A program made the position numbers and the translations under genes. Positions 33,887 to 41,670 of a stretch of DNA of 64,000 nt are shown piece after piece (position 1 is the first letter of the stretch; each line of letters starts with the position of its first letter). This DNA comes from Draconibacterium sediminis (GTDB taxonomy: Bacteria > Bacteroidota > Bacteroidia > Bacteroidales > Prolixibacteraceae), in contig NZ_JRHC01000002.1 of NCBI RefSeq assembly GCF_000949475.1, forward strand, positions 248,001-312,000, given 5' to 3'. A model generated the notes under the pieces. That model ran no database searches and was not told the origin of the DNA. It saw only the letters and a program-made list of their open reading frames with translations.

Positions 33887-34033
33887 TTATTCTTCTTCAA
33901 AGTCAAAAACGTCTTTGTCTCTTGAATTTGGAGTTCCACCACCACGAACTTCGCTCATTGCTTTTTCGTTGATTACTTCAAAACCCTTAACTTCGAAAGT
34001 ATTTTCTGTTGATTCAAATTGTACTCTTTTCAT
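33887..34033 (-). CDS. GGG-motif small peptide 3 (48 aa), operon head
   Basis: The 48-residue product runs from ATG 34033 to TAA 33887. It reads KRVQFESTENTFEVKGFEVI, then NEKAMSEVRGGGTP and NSRDKDVFDFEEE. It is the first gene of the operon, with a 5' leader of about 40 bases if the boxes at 34076-34109 form its promoter. GFEV is shared with peptide 1, placing the start of conservation about ten residues before the GGG. It is divergent from the TPR-CHAT protease gene, 135 bases away. Candidate roles are a secreted signalling peptide, a protease substrate or a modified natural product; no modification enzyme or C39 transporter is nearby. Confidence 0.87.
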   Translation of the reverse strand: MKRVQFESTENTFEVKGFEVINEKAMSEVRGGGTPNSRDKDVFDFEEE

Positions 34034-34075
34034 CGTATAATAAATTAATTCGTTAAACTTTTAAACACACATTCA

Positions 34076-34109
34076 CTAATATATTCTGATAAGTAGAAAA
34101 AGGTAACCC
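34076..34109 (-). promoter_or_regulatory. Putative ECF-type promoter between peptides and CHAT
   Basis: On the minus strand GGGTTACCTTTT (34109-34098) is followed after 12 bases by AATATATTAG (34085-34076), about 43 bases before the first peptide ATG. The same two boxes in the same order occur upstream of the ECF sigma gene (39191-39227). The spacing of 16 bases between GGTTACC and the A/T box fits -35/-10 spacing. The core GGTWACC is nearly palindromic and could also serve the CHAT gene on the plus strand (ATG 60 bases downstream). Confidence 0.55.
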
Positions 34110-34168
34110 CCCTTTTTTGAAAAAAATTCAAAAAAGTTCTATTTTGGTAGTTTAATTCACATCATCAA

Positions 34169-37060
34169 ATGAAAATATTCAGAAGTTTTAAACTCATACT
34201 CTACATAATTCTCCTCCCTTATACCATACTGAGCCAAGAGTTAGATAAAGACTCTTTAAATCTGATAGCCAATGAAATACGACAAAAAGGAGCAACTCTA
34301 TACAATACAGGCAAGCATACTGAAGCGTTAGAGGCATTTAAACAATTCTTGGCATATCGAAAAAAAATTTACGGAAATGAAAATTATTTTCTGGCAACAG
34401 CCTATTCTGCCATAGGAATTAGTTATAAAAACCTCGGAGAAAATGAAAAAGCATTAGAAAATTACATGTTGGCGGAGAAAAACATCCTTTTACGAACGCC
34501 TTTAAATTATAGTTTACTTGGAGGACTTTATGTAAATATTGGAAATGTTTACAGAGCTAAACTGGATTATCTAAATGCCTATAATTATTTCAACCAGGCG
34601 ATTTCTTCATATAAAGCTCAAACACCTATAAATAAGGAGAAATTAACAGGGGCTTATTATTCACTTGCTGAAGTACACTTTCTAAATAATAATTACCAAG
34701 AAGTATTAAGTATTGCAGAAGAATGTTATTTAGATGCTGACACATCCAATCAAATATATTTTGATAATATCTTAGGAGGTAGTTATTATAACCTTAATGA
34801 ATTCGAAAAAGCAGATTCTCATTTTCAGCATGCGATTTCATTCTCGCAAAAATATTATGGTAAAGGTTTAGACCTTGCCTATGCATACATGAGTTACGCC
34901 GAATTTCTTTCAGGGATAAATAATTTTGAAAAAGCATTAGAAAATTTATCAGAAGCTTATAATATTTTAGAATATTTCCAAAAAGAGGTTGGTCCAGTAC
35001 TCTCAAATTATTATGAATATGAAGGAAATATTTACCGAAACCGGACAATAAATACACAGGAAATTAACCGGTTCAAAAGGGACAAAAGGCAAAACCTGCT
35101 CAAATCAATTGATTCCTATAAAAAAGGACTAGCTGCATTGGAAGTAAGCCAAATTGATCCTGAAAGTTCCGATATTAAAATCCAACAAACACGTTCGCTG
35201 ATGGATTGCCTTGACCTGATAAAAGCAATTGGAGATGTATATCTTGAAATAGCCCTGCTTGATAATGAAAATAAAGGTATCGATTACAGCGAGAACCTTG
35301 ATTATGCACTAAGCTGCTATAACAATACGAGTAACCTTATTCAACAGGCGCGAAAAGAAATTTCAAACGACGAGAGCAAAATCCAGCTTTCAAACCTGCA
35401 ATACCAAACCATCGGTAAAATTATTGAAACGGCTTATCTTGCTTATAGTTATTCTGGAAATCAAGAGTTTCTTGATATTGCCTTTAACAATTCGGAGCAA
35501 CTAAAAAGTAGTGCACTATTCGATAAAATTGCCAATGAACTGGCGCAGGAAAACAGTTTAATCCCTGACAGCCTGCTGGAACTGGAGCGTAAATTGAATA
35601 ATACCATTGCCAACTATTCCGAATTACAATACGAGGAATTAAACTACGATGAACCGGATAGTTCCTTGCTGGAAGAATATAACGATAAAATCTTTAATGC
35701 ATCGCGGCAAAGAGATGAGCTGAATCGATTTATGGAAGAAAGTTACCCCGATTACTACCAATTAAAATATTCCAATTCGACCCTCAGTTTAAATGATATA
35801 CAAGACAGGCTTGAAAGGAAGGAAGCAATTGTTGAGTATTTTTTAGCTGAACCAGCATCAGAGAAAATAGAAAACGGCAGTAAAGCTGACACATTATCTT
35901 CGTTGTACACGTTCTTTATTACCAGCGACAACATTGAATTTCATAAAAAGACACTTAGTAATTCTGAAATTCAAGCATTAGAAGAAACCTTTCGGTTTAT
36001 GTCATCAACTGATTACTTGTTTACACGCAACGAAGACGCCAAACAGTACTGTATCTCTTCACATAATCTCTACAAGGTACTGATTGCTCCTTTTGAACAA
36101 GACCTTAGTGAAAAGCACCTGACAATAATACCTGACGGGAAACTAAATTATATCTCATTCGACGGGCTGTTGAAAACGCTACCCGATACGAGTGAGGCAA
36201 TCAGGTTTAACAAACTGAACTACCTGGTTAAAGATGTAAATATTAATTACGCCAATTCAGTAAACATCTTTCTGAAAAATAAAGCGTCGAAACCAAAATT
36301 ACGCAACCATACCCTTGCTTTTGCTCCTGAATACAATTCTGAAAAATTTAGTTTAACAGGTTTAAGTTACATACTTGCACCTCTGCCGGGAGTACAAAAA
36401 GAAGTTGACGAAATAGCAAAATCAGTAAACACAACAATTTATAGAAGCAAGAATGCCAGCGAGCAAAATTTCAGAAATGAGAGTGGCAACTTTGACATTC
36501 TTCACCTGGCTATGCATGCCTACATAAACGATTCATTGCCTGCCTACTCCCGTCTGGCTTTTAGTCAAATAGCCGACTCGACCACATTGGATAATGATGG
36601 TTGGCTAAATACGGCTGATATTTACAATCTCGATTTAAATGCCAGTATGACCGTACTTAGTGCATGTAACACCGGTGTTGGTAAACTTCAAAAAGGAGAA
36701 GGACTAATGAGTTTGGCAAGAGGATTTTTGTATGCAGGATGTCCATCAGTTGTAATGTCGCTTTGGGAAGTGGAAGATGCAGCCGGTACAAAAATAATGA
36801 CTTACTTTTATAAATATTTAAAAGCCGGTAAAACAAAAGACGAAGCGCTTCGGCTTGCTAAATTAAAATACCTCGAAGGCTCGAACTCAAGACTTGCACA
36901 CCCGCATTACTGGATGAGCTTCAAATGTATAGGAGATAATTCTCCGGTTTACACCAGCTACGATCTTTACTTTTTTGCAATTCTTATTCTTTTGATCATC
37001 GCATTTTCAATCGACCAGGGAATTCGCATAAAAAAAGCCCGTCGAAACCGACAGGCTTAA
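34169..37060 (+). CDS. Exported, membrane-anchored TPR-CHAT protease
   Basis: The 963-residue protein has a signal peptide (KIFRSFKLILYIILLPYTILS, then QELDK). Tetratricopeptide repeats fill about 30-330 (e.g. GKHTEALEAFKQFLAYRKK, LGENEKALENYMLAEKN). A helical linker leads to a CHAT caspase-like protease domain at about 620-915. The expected dyad is present: His783 in LHLAMHAYIND and Cys833 in VLSACNTGVGKLQKGEG. One membrane helix (about 933-949) and a basic tail (KKARRNRQA) end the protein, so the CHAT domain should face the periplasm. CHAT proteases act in regulated cleavage, for example Craspase. It is divergent from the three peptide genes and convergent with the anti-sigma/sigma operon. 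Confidence 0.92.
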   Translation: MKIFRSFKLILYIILLPYTILSQELDKDSLNLIANEIRQKGATLYNTGKHTEALEAFKQFLAYRKKIYGNENYFLATAYSAIGISYKNLGENEKALENYMLAEKNILLRTPLNYSLLGGLYVNIGNVYRAKLDYLNAYNYFNQAISSYKAQTPINKEKLTGAYYSLAEVHFLNNNYQEVLSIAEECYLDADTSNQIYFDNILGGSYYNLNEFEKADSHFQHAISFSQKYYGKGLDLAYAYMSYAEFLSGINNFEKALENLSEAYNILEYFQKEVGPVLSNYYEYEGNIYRNRTINTQEINRFKRDKRQNLLKSIDSYKKGLAALEVSQIDPESSDIKIQQTRSLMDCLDLIKAIGDVYLEIALLDNENKGIDYSENLDYALSCYNNTSNLIQQARKEISNDESKIQLSNLQYQTIGKIIETAYLAYSYSGNQEFLDIAFNNSEQLKSSALFDKIANELAQENSLIPDSLLELERKLNNTIANYSELQYEELNYDEPDSSLLEEYNDKIFNASRQRDELNRFMEESYPDYYQLKYSNSTLSLNDIQDRLERKEAIVEYFLAEPASEKIENGSKADTLSSLYTFFITSDNIEFHKKTLSNSEIQALEETFRFMSSTDYLFTRNEDAKQYCISSHNLYKVLIAPFEQDLSEKHLTIIPDGKLNYISFDGLLKTLPDTSEAIRFNKLNYLVKDVNINYANSVNIFLKNKASKPKLRNHTLAFAPEYNSEKFSLTGLSYILAPLPGVQKEVDEIAKSVNTTIYRSKNASEQNFRNESGNFDILHLAMHAYINDSLPAYSRLAFSQIADSTTLDNDGWLNTADIYNLDLNASMTVLSACNTGVGKLQKGEGLMSLARGFLYAGCPSVVMSLWEVEDAAGTKIMTYFYKYLKAGKTKDEALRLAKLKYLEGSNSRLAHPHYWMSFKCIGDNSPVYTSYDLYFFAILILLIIAFSIDQGIRIKKARRNRQA
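37030..37058 (-). terminator. Anti-sigma operon terminator inside CHAT gene end
   Basis: On the minus strand AAGCC-T-GTCG (37058-37049) pairs with CGAC-G-GGCTT (37044-37035), followed by seven T. The structure lies entirely within the last codons of the convergent CHAT gene (the KKARRNRQ tail), 50 bases beyond the anti-sigma stop. Confidence 0.7.
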
Positions 37061-37107
37061 TTGAATGTGTATATGTTTTCGAATTAATCTATTGGACGAT
37101 TCTTCGA

Positions 37108-38610
37108 TTATTTAAAAGAGTACTTTAGCTTTCTTAAAATTGCCTTTGCATCTTTTTCGTAATGACCTTTACGATCTATCACTGCAAGCAATTCTTTCTT
37201 CGCCTCTGCCCTTTTATTCATTTTCAGGTAACAAAGTGCTTTGTACCACTCGGCCTCCTCAATAAACATGTTATTTCCGTGATCAATAACTTTGGTATAC
37301 TCAGTTACCGCTTTCGGGTATTTATTTAAATTCTGATAACTCAATCCTTTATAAAACTGTGGAACAAATTGCTCATCAGCTTTAACCGTTACATTATTCA
37401 ACAAATCGATAGTCTTTTGGTACTCATTCTGCTGATAGTATACTTGAGCTTGCTGTATTATGCTCATTTCGCTGTCAACCGAACGTTCAGATGCCCATGT
37501 TGTTGACACAAAGTGCTTATCGTATGAATTATCAAGCGTATTGGTATTCATTCGCATAGCGCCAAGTAGTCCAACCACAACCAGGACAACGGCTACACTG
37601 CTTCGCCAGAATTTGGTGGAACCAATCTCGAATCGAGGCATTATTATCGATTTCACCTCTTTCTTCTCGGATTCTTCTCTTGCGTCTTTCAGTTTCTGGC
37701 GTAAGCCCATGATATCCGCCTCTGAAACGGCAGCGTTTATATTCTCGCGAAGTGCCACTTCCGCCATCAGATCGGTATTTTCTTTTAATTCAGCACTGAA
37801 TTCCTCTAATAAACTTTCCTCCAGTACTCCATCAATAAAGTCTTCAATGGCTTGTTCACTAACATTCCACGATGTTTCAGACTCCATGATATTTCTTAGT
37901 TCGCTTCTCAAGTCCATTACATCCGTTTCTGCAACAGCCATTTCAAGCTCTCTATGCAGATTTACTTCTGATTGTAACAGTTCATTTTGGTTCAGTTCAC
38001 CTTCAAATTCGGCTAAAATATCGTCGCCCATTTCTCCTTCAAGATACGCGTCGATATCTTCAACTGAATATTGTGGTTCAACCGATTTTGCAACCTGCTG
38101 CAATGTTTCGCGCAAGTTCAAAATATCTGTTTCCATTATAGCTTCTTCCAGTCCTTCCAGACCTTCCATATCAAAACCGTTCAGGTCATCTTCAATAACG
38201 ACTTGTTCAGAACCGTTTTGCTCTTTGTAATAATGGTGTATGTTTTCGTTGCTGGTTCGTTCATGCTGATATACATGAACTTTTGGGAGCGATTCGAAAC
38301 TTTCAATGAGTTCCTCGGGCGTTAACTCTGCTGTGGCTTCTTCAAATTCGCTGAAGTCGTCTAACAGCTCAAAAGAGCCATTTAACTTGCCATTTTTTGT
38401 ACTAGTTGATTGAATTTTTTCGAGTTTCCCTTTAAGATCAAGAACATCCATTTCCAAAACGGCTGACTGGATATTTTTGTGAAGTTCAACTTCTTCTCTT
38501 AACTCCTGGTTTAACTCTAATTCATTTTCAAATTCTTCTCTCTCGTGTTTGTTTAAAAGATCTAAACAGTAATCTTCAATGCGTCCAAATAATTCTGCTT
38601 TAGGTGTCAT
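37108..38610 (-). CDS. Anti-sigma-like membrane protein with four repeats and TPR
   Basis: The 500-residue protein starts at ATG 38610, inside the sigma gene (11-base overlap); a TTG at 38616 is possible. The cytoplasmic part (1-335) is highly acidic and holds four copies of an ExD[IV][LM]xL[RK]xxL helix (near 55, 161, 229, 299). Three are preceded by an anti-sigma-like opening (IEDYCLDLLNKHEREEFE, IDAYLEGEMGDDILAEFE, IEDFIDGVLEESLLEEFS). One membrane helix (about 334-351) leads to periplasmic TPRs (385-498). Coupling to the ECF sigma gene and this layout argue for a sigma-binding receptor whose periplasmic TPR part senses a protein or peptide. No zinc-binding HxxxCxxC is present. Confidence 0.82.
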   Translation of the reverse strand: MTPKAELFGRIEDYCLDLLNKHEREEFENELELNQELREEVELHKNIQSAVLEMDVLDLKGKLEKIQSTSTKNGKLNGSFELLDDFSEFEEATAELTPEELIESFESLPKVHVYQHERTSNENIHHYYKEQNGSEQVVIEDDLNGFDMEGLEGLEEAIMETDILNLRETLQQVAKSVEPQYSVEDIDAYLEGEMGDDILAEFEGELNQNELLQSEVNLHRELEMAVAETDVMDLRSELRNIMESETSWNVSEQAIEDFIDGVLEESLLEEFSAELKENTDLMAEVALRENINAAVSEADIMGLRQKLKDAREESEKKEVKSIIMPRFEIGSTKFWRSSVAVVLVVVGLLGAMRMNTNTLDNSYDKHFVSTTWASERSVDSEMSIIQQAQVYYQQNEYQKTIDLLNNVTVKADEQFVPQFYKGLSYQNLNKYPKAVTEYTKVIDHGNNMFIEEAEWYKALCYLKMNKRAEAKKELLAVIDRKGHYEKDAKAILRKLKYSFK

Positions 38611-39187
38611 CTTCAAGTATTTTTTTAAATTCTGTATCTTGCTTAATGCGCTTTATCAACAGTTCTTTACATTTATACTTTCTTGTTTTAGCATATTTTT
38701 CAGATTTGTATCCCATAATTCTCGCAATTTCTTTTAGCGGAACCTTTTCGAAAAACATCTGCAATAGCTTCTGACAATCTGTACTCAAAGTTTTGAAATG
38801 CTTTTGATACAATCCGTATTTTTGGTTTTTATCCACCAATTCAACCAGGCTGTCGTCGTAAACGTCTTCCTGGAACGGTAATGAATCGTTCAGCTTTTCC
38901 TTCTCGATACGTCGTTTCTCCAATTGCTTTAACCACAAAAATCGACACACCGAGAACAAATAACCTTGAAAAGAACTCTTTTCGAAAATTAAATCGTTTT
39001 CCTTTAATTTCCTGTAAATTACGATAATAGCTTCCTGAAAAATATCACTGGCATCGTCCTCACTTCCTTGGTTTTTCTTAATGAAATAATTTACTTTATA
39101 GTAGTACTGTTTGTATATGTACTGCAAAATTAAATTATCGTGCCTTAAGATTCCTTTCAGGATTTGCGCATCCGTATAATTTATCAT
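38600..39187 (-). CDS. ECF-family RNA polymerase sigma factor
   Basis: The 195-residue protein has region 2 at 25-90 (DDASDIFQEAIIVIYRKL, FQGYLFSVCRFLWLKQLEK) and region 4 at 125-180 (LSTDCQKLLQMFFEKVPLKE, IARIMGYKSEKYAKTRKYKC helix-turn-helix). It directs RNA polymerase to a restricted promoter set. The gene overlaps the downstream anti-sigma gene, the normal arrangement of such pairs. Upstream boxes at 39191-39227 match those of the peptide/CHAT region, suggesting autoregulation and a shared regulon. The A/T box lies only three bases before the ATG, so a transcript from it would be nearly leaderless. Confidence 0.92.
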   Translation of the reverse strand: MINYTDAQILKGILRHDNLILQYIYKQYYYKVNYFIKKNQGSEDDASDIFQEAIIVIYRKLKENDLIFEKSSFQGYLFSVCRFLWLKQLEKRRIEKEKLNDSLPFQEDVYDDSLVELVDKNQKYGLYQKHFKTLSTDCQKLLQMFFEKVPLKEIARIMGYKSEKYAKTRKYKCKELLIKRIKQDTEFKKILEDDT

Positions 39188-39190
39188 CTT

Positions 39191-39227
39191 CTAATATATT
39201 ATTCGATTATTGGTCAAAAGGTAACCC
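39191..39227 (-). promoter_or_regulatory. Sigma-gene upstream boxes shared with peptide/CHAT region
   Basis: On the minus strand GGGTTACCTTTT (39227-39216) is followed after 15 bases by AATATATTAG (39200-39191). It is identical in both boxes to 34076-34109, with three more bases between them. Confidence 0.5.
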
Positions 39228-39551
39228 TCTATTTAAAATTATTCTATAAACAACTTAATAACTGCATTGTTGGCAAACATGTAATTTCGCTTATTAACAA
39301 GCCGTTACAAGATTGGATAAAGATAAAAATTTAATTAAAAAAAGAAGTAAACTTTTGGATTTAATGTTCTGGGTGGACTCTAAAAACAAAAAGGACGGGT
39401 TCAACAACCCATCCTTTTCTCATTAAACTAACTAACCTAACTAAACCTAAACTTATGAAAATAAACGTACCGCAAATATAAGGGCATATTGTAAATCCGA
39501 CAAGGAAAAGATGTTAAATGGTGTTAAACCTTTCAACAATTAACATTTTAT
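39228..39551. other. Non-coding gap with terminator and orphan leader-like segment
   Basis: It contains an intrinsic terminator (39381-39420) and, on the plus strand, CTAACTAACCTAACTAAACC (39427 onwards) leading to an ATG at 39454 whose frame closes after eight codons (KINVPQI). Such leader strings are familiar to me ahead of Bacteroidota genes, but no plus-strand gene follows. Nothing else was recognised. Confidence 0.4.
39381..39420 (-). terminator. Terminator after the TonB gene
   Basis: On the minus strand AAAAGGATGGGTT pairs with AACCCGTCCTTTTT (one mismatch), followed by further T-rich sequence. A weaker T-run on the plus side means it may work both ways. Confidence 0.75.
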
Positions 39552-40292
39552 TTACTGTGCTACAAAAGTGTATTGGATTGTTCCTTTTTGACGTGTGGGC
39601 GCTGAATTATCGCTGTTAAAAACAGTTCGTATTGCCGCTTCTTTAGCATAAGCAAAAAGCTGCTTATCGCGGATAGAATTATCGTCGCGAGGTTCGGCAT
39701 CAACAACCTTTCCCTCGCGGTTTACAACGATATCAACAATAACCGTTCCTCCGCCCTGACTCAAATATACCGGTACCGGTAAACGTATGTGGTAACGATT
39801 TTCCAGGTAGTAAACAATATTACTTTCTCCGGCATAAATTACGTTCTTTATTGAATCGCGGTCCATGCCTTCAGTAGTTTCAACCGGCATTTCTATATCA
39901 CTCAAATCAACTGTTTCCTTAGCAAGATTTTTATTTACATTGGATACAAGTTGCTGGGCTGCTTCCACTTCTTTTAAATAGTCATCGTCAAAAAACTCGT
40001 CGGTTGAAGTGGTGGTGTTTTCTGTAGCCGATCGGTTTGAAGCGACGTTTGTTCGTGTATTGTTGGTTTGCTCGATATCGGGTTGATCTGTACGTTCTTC
40101 CTCTACCGTTTCGGGTTCATTAATTTCGGGTTCGAGCATTTCTGCCGGAAATTCAATTAAAATTTCCTCTTCTTTTACATTGCCTTTCATATCTACATCG
40201 GCCAGTAAAAACGCAGAAAATAACAGAATATGGAATACCAGCGTACCGATTACTCCATAAACATTTCTTCTGTATAACTCTCCTATCTTCAT
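39552..40292 (-). CDS. tonB: TonB family energy-transducing protein
   Basis: The 246-residue protein starts at ATG 40292 (an upstream TTG at 40301 is less likely). It has a short cytoplasmic segment (KIGELYRRN), a membrane helix at 12-32 (GTLVFHILLFSAFLLA) and an acidic periplasmic linker (35-140) rich in Glu, Asn and Thr rather than Pro/Lys. A TonB C-terminal domain follows at 160-246 (GGGTVIVDIVVNREGKVVDAE, final QYTFVAQ). TonB passes proton-motive-force energy to outer-membrane transporters; ExbB/ExbD are not here. The acidic, proline-poor linker is unusual. It is a single gene with its own terminator. Confidence 0.85.
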   Translation of the reverse strand: MKIGELYRRNVYGVIGTLVFHILLFSAFLLADVDMKGNVKEEEILIEFPAEMLEPEINEPETVEEERTDQPDIEQTNNTRTNVASNRSATENTTTSTDEFFDDDYLKEVEAAQQLVSNVNKNLAKETVDLSDIEMPVETTEGMDRDSIKNVIYAGESNIVYYLENRYHIRLPVPVYLSQGGGTVIVDIVVNREGKVVDAEPRDDNSIRDKQLFAYAKEAAIRTVFNSDNSAPTRQKGTIQYTFVAQ

Positions 40293-40384
40293 TTGCAGCA
40301 AAAATATAAAATTAGCAACGATAAAAGCCCGAAATCAGAGAGAATACTAATTTATTTATGTTGAACATTATCCGGTATACGCAC

Positions 40385-40420
40385 ATAAAAAAAGAGTTTC
40401 CCAATCTTGGAAAACTCTTT
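40385..40420 (-). terminator. Terminator of the sugar isomerase gene
   Basis: On the minus strand AAAGAGTTTTCCAA (40420-40407) pairs with TTGGGAAACTCTTT (40404-40391), with one mismatch, followed by T-run 40390-40387. It lies 20 bases after the stop at 40440. Confidence 0.85.
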
Positions 40421-40439
40421 TCTGTATACTGTCTTTAAT

Positions 40440-41276
40440 CTATTTTGTTGCGGCTACCATTGCCCTGAAATAACCTATTGATTCGGCAATTCCCATAAAC
40501 GGATCATCCATATTTCGTTCGTGTTCCAGACTTACAGCACCGGTGTAATTTACTTCGCGAAGCATATTTACAAAAGCCGGAAAATCAATTATACCTCGCC
40601 CCACTTCAACCGAATAACCTTCTTTTGTGCGCCCGGTAACATCTTTTAAATGAATATCGAACACCCTGGTGTGGTATTTTTTTAAATCGGCAACCGGATC
40701 TTTCCCATTTCTGGTATCGTGGCCAATATCGAGACACATGCCAATTCGCGGATCAAGATCTTTTGTATGTTCCCAAACATCTTCAGCATCCGGATATACT
40801 GCGATATCCGGGCCATGCAAGTGAATGGCAAAATACAAACCTGTTTCCGCTACTTTTTCATTTACATATGGAAGCAGCTCGTAATCGGGCACACCTACAA
40901 TCGTGTTAACTCCTACGCGTTTCGCATAATCAAAATATTTATCAATATCCTCTTTACTTTTCATATAAAGCGGTCCAACCGCATAGCCGGTAACACCATA
41001 CTCGGCACACTTTTTATGAAATGCCTCTATTTCTTCAGCAGTACTCTTAACAGGTAAATGGAAATCTTTTATACAAAGGTAATGTACATCACACCGTTTC
41101 ATGGTTTCCAGCGTGGTTTGTAAGTCGAAACGTACAAAAGTATACCCGGCCATCCCGAGCTTAAAAGATTCATTTGTTTCAGGTGCCGGTTGAGGATCGG
41201 GGCGTTTTACATCTTGCGCCGTTAGCGTAAACGTCAACAATAGTAAAAACAGAAGAGAAAGTGTTAATTTGTTCAT
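40440..41276 (-). CDS. Exported sugar isomerase/epimerase-like TIM barrel
   Basis: The 278-residue protein has a Sec signal (ending LTFTLTAQ). The AP-endonuclease-2/xylose-isomerase TIM barrel shows CIKDFHLP, VGVPDYELLP, FAIHLHGPD, MCLDIGHD, DIHLKDV and VSLEHERNMDDP. The ordered His, Asp and Glu residues are the family metal ligands. Exported members commonly accompany Gfo/Idh oxidoreductases and DUF1080 proteins in Bacteroidota and probably act on oxidised sugars. That link to the 4985-11056 operons is inference, since this gene stands alone with its own terminator. Confidence 0.86.
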   Translation of the reverse strand: MNKLTLSLLFLLLLTFTLTAQDVKRPDPQPAPETNESFKLGMAGYTFVRFDLQTTLETMKRCDVHYLCIKDFHLPVKSTAEEIEAFHKKCAEYGVTGYAVGPLYMKSKEDIDKYFDYAKRVGVNTIVGVPDYELLPYVNEKVAETGLYFAIHLHGPDIAVYPDAEDVWEHTKDLDPRIGMCLDIGHDTRNGKDPVADLKKYHTRVFDIHLKDVTGRTKEGYSVEVGRGIIDFPAFVNMLREVNYTGAVSLEHERNMDDPFMGIAESIGYFRAMVAATK

Positions 41277-41340
41277 TGTATTAAATTTAGTTGATACAGG
41301 AAAACAAATGTAACAATTAAACTAATACGTAACTGACCTT

Positions 41341-41352
41341 ACACGCGCGTGT
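41341..41352. promoter_or_regulatory. 12-base palindrome upstream of the isomerase gene
   Basis: ACACGCGCGTGT is a perfect palindrome 65 bases before the isomerase start, where an operator could lie. There is no independent evidence. Confidence 0.25.
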
Positions 41353-41452
41353 TTGAGTAATTTTCAAGTTTAAATTCCGGGCAGCGATTTACAACCGCTA
41401 AACTAAAAATTAAACGAAACAGCTTAAAATTGAAGTAGAAGATTGAAAGTAA

Positions 41453-41653
41453 TCATACCGTTTGCCAGCGGGTTGTTATATTATAATTCTGAGCATATTC
41501 TTCCCGCTCCTTCTCATCTGCGGTTAGTTTGCTTTCAGCTTCCAGATTCTGCAGCTCAACACATGCATGACTAATGTCATTTTTCTCCGCTTTAAAGAAT
41601 TTTTTCTTTATTTTATCAGCCGCACATCTAAAGAATAAATTAACCTTTTTCAT
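41453..41653 (-). CDS. Small charged protein next to Rex
   Basis: The 66-residue frame starts at ATG 41653, 17 bases after the Rex stop and on the same strand. The sequence is basic at the start (KKVNLFFRCAADKIKKKFFK) and acidic later (ADEKEREEYAQNYN), with two cysteines and no membrane helix. I do not recognise it. The position immediately after rex and the open frame favour a real gene, but there is no motif to confirm it. Confidence 0.45.
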   Translation of the reverse strand: MKKVNLFFRCAADKIKKKFFKAEKNDISHACVELQNLEAESKLTADEKEREEYAQNYNITTRWQTV

Positions 41654-41670
41654 GTTTTTGCTATTTTGAG

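Noticed and set aside
33541..34040. Plus-strand open frames across the peptide locus, with repeated SSSKSKTSLSLEFGVPPPRTS
   Set aside because: They are the reverse strand of the three peptide genes. The minus-strand frames have ATG starts, regular spacing, a terminator and synonymous differences, while the plus-strand frames have none of these.
34169..37060. Type III-E CRISPR-associated TPR-CHAT (Craspase)
   Set aside because: The protein has a signal peptide and membrane helix, and no Cas7-11-like gene or array is nearby.
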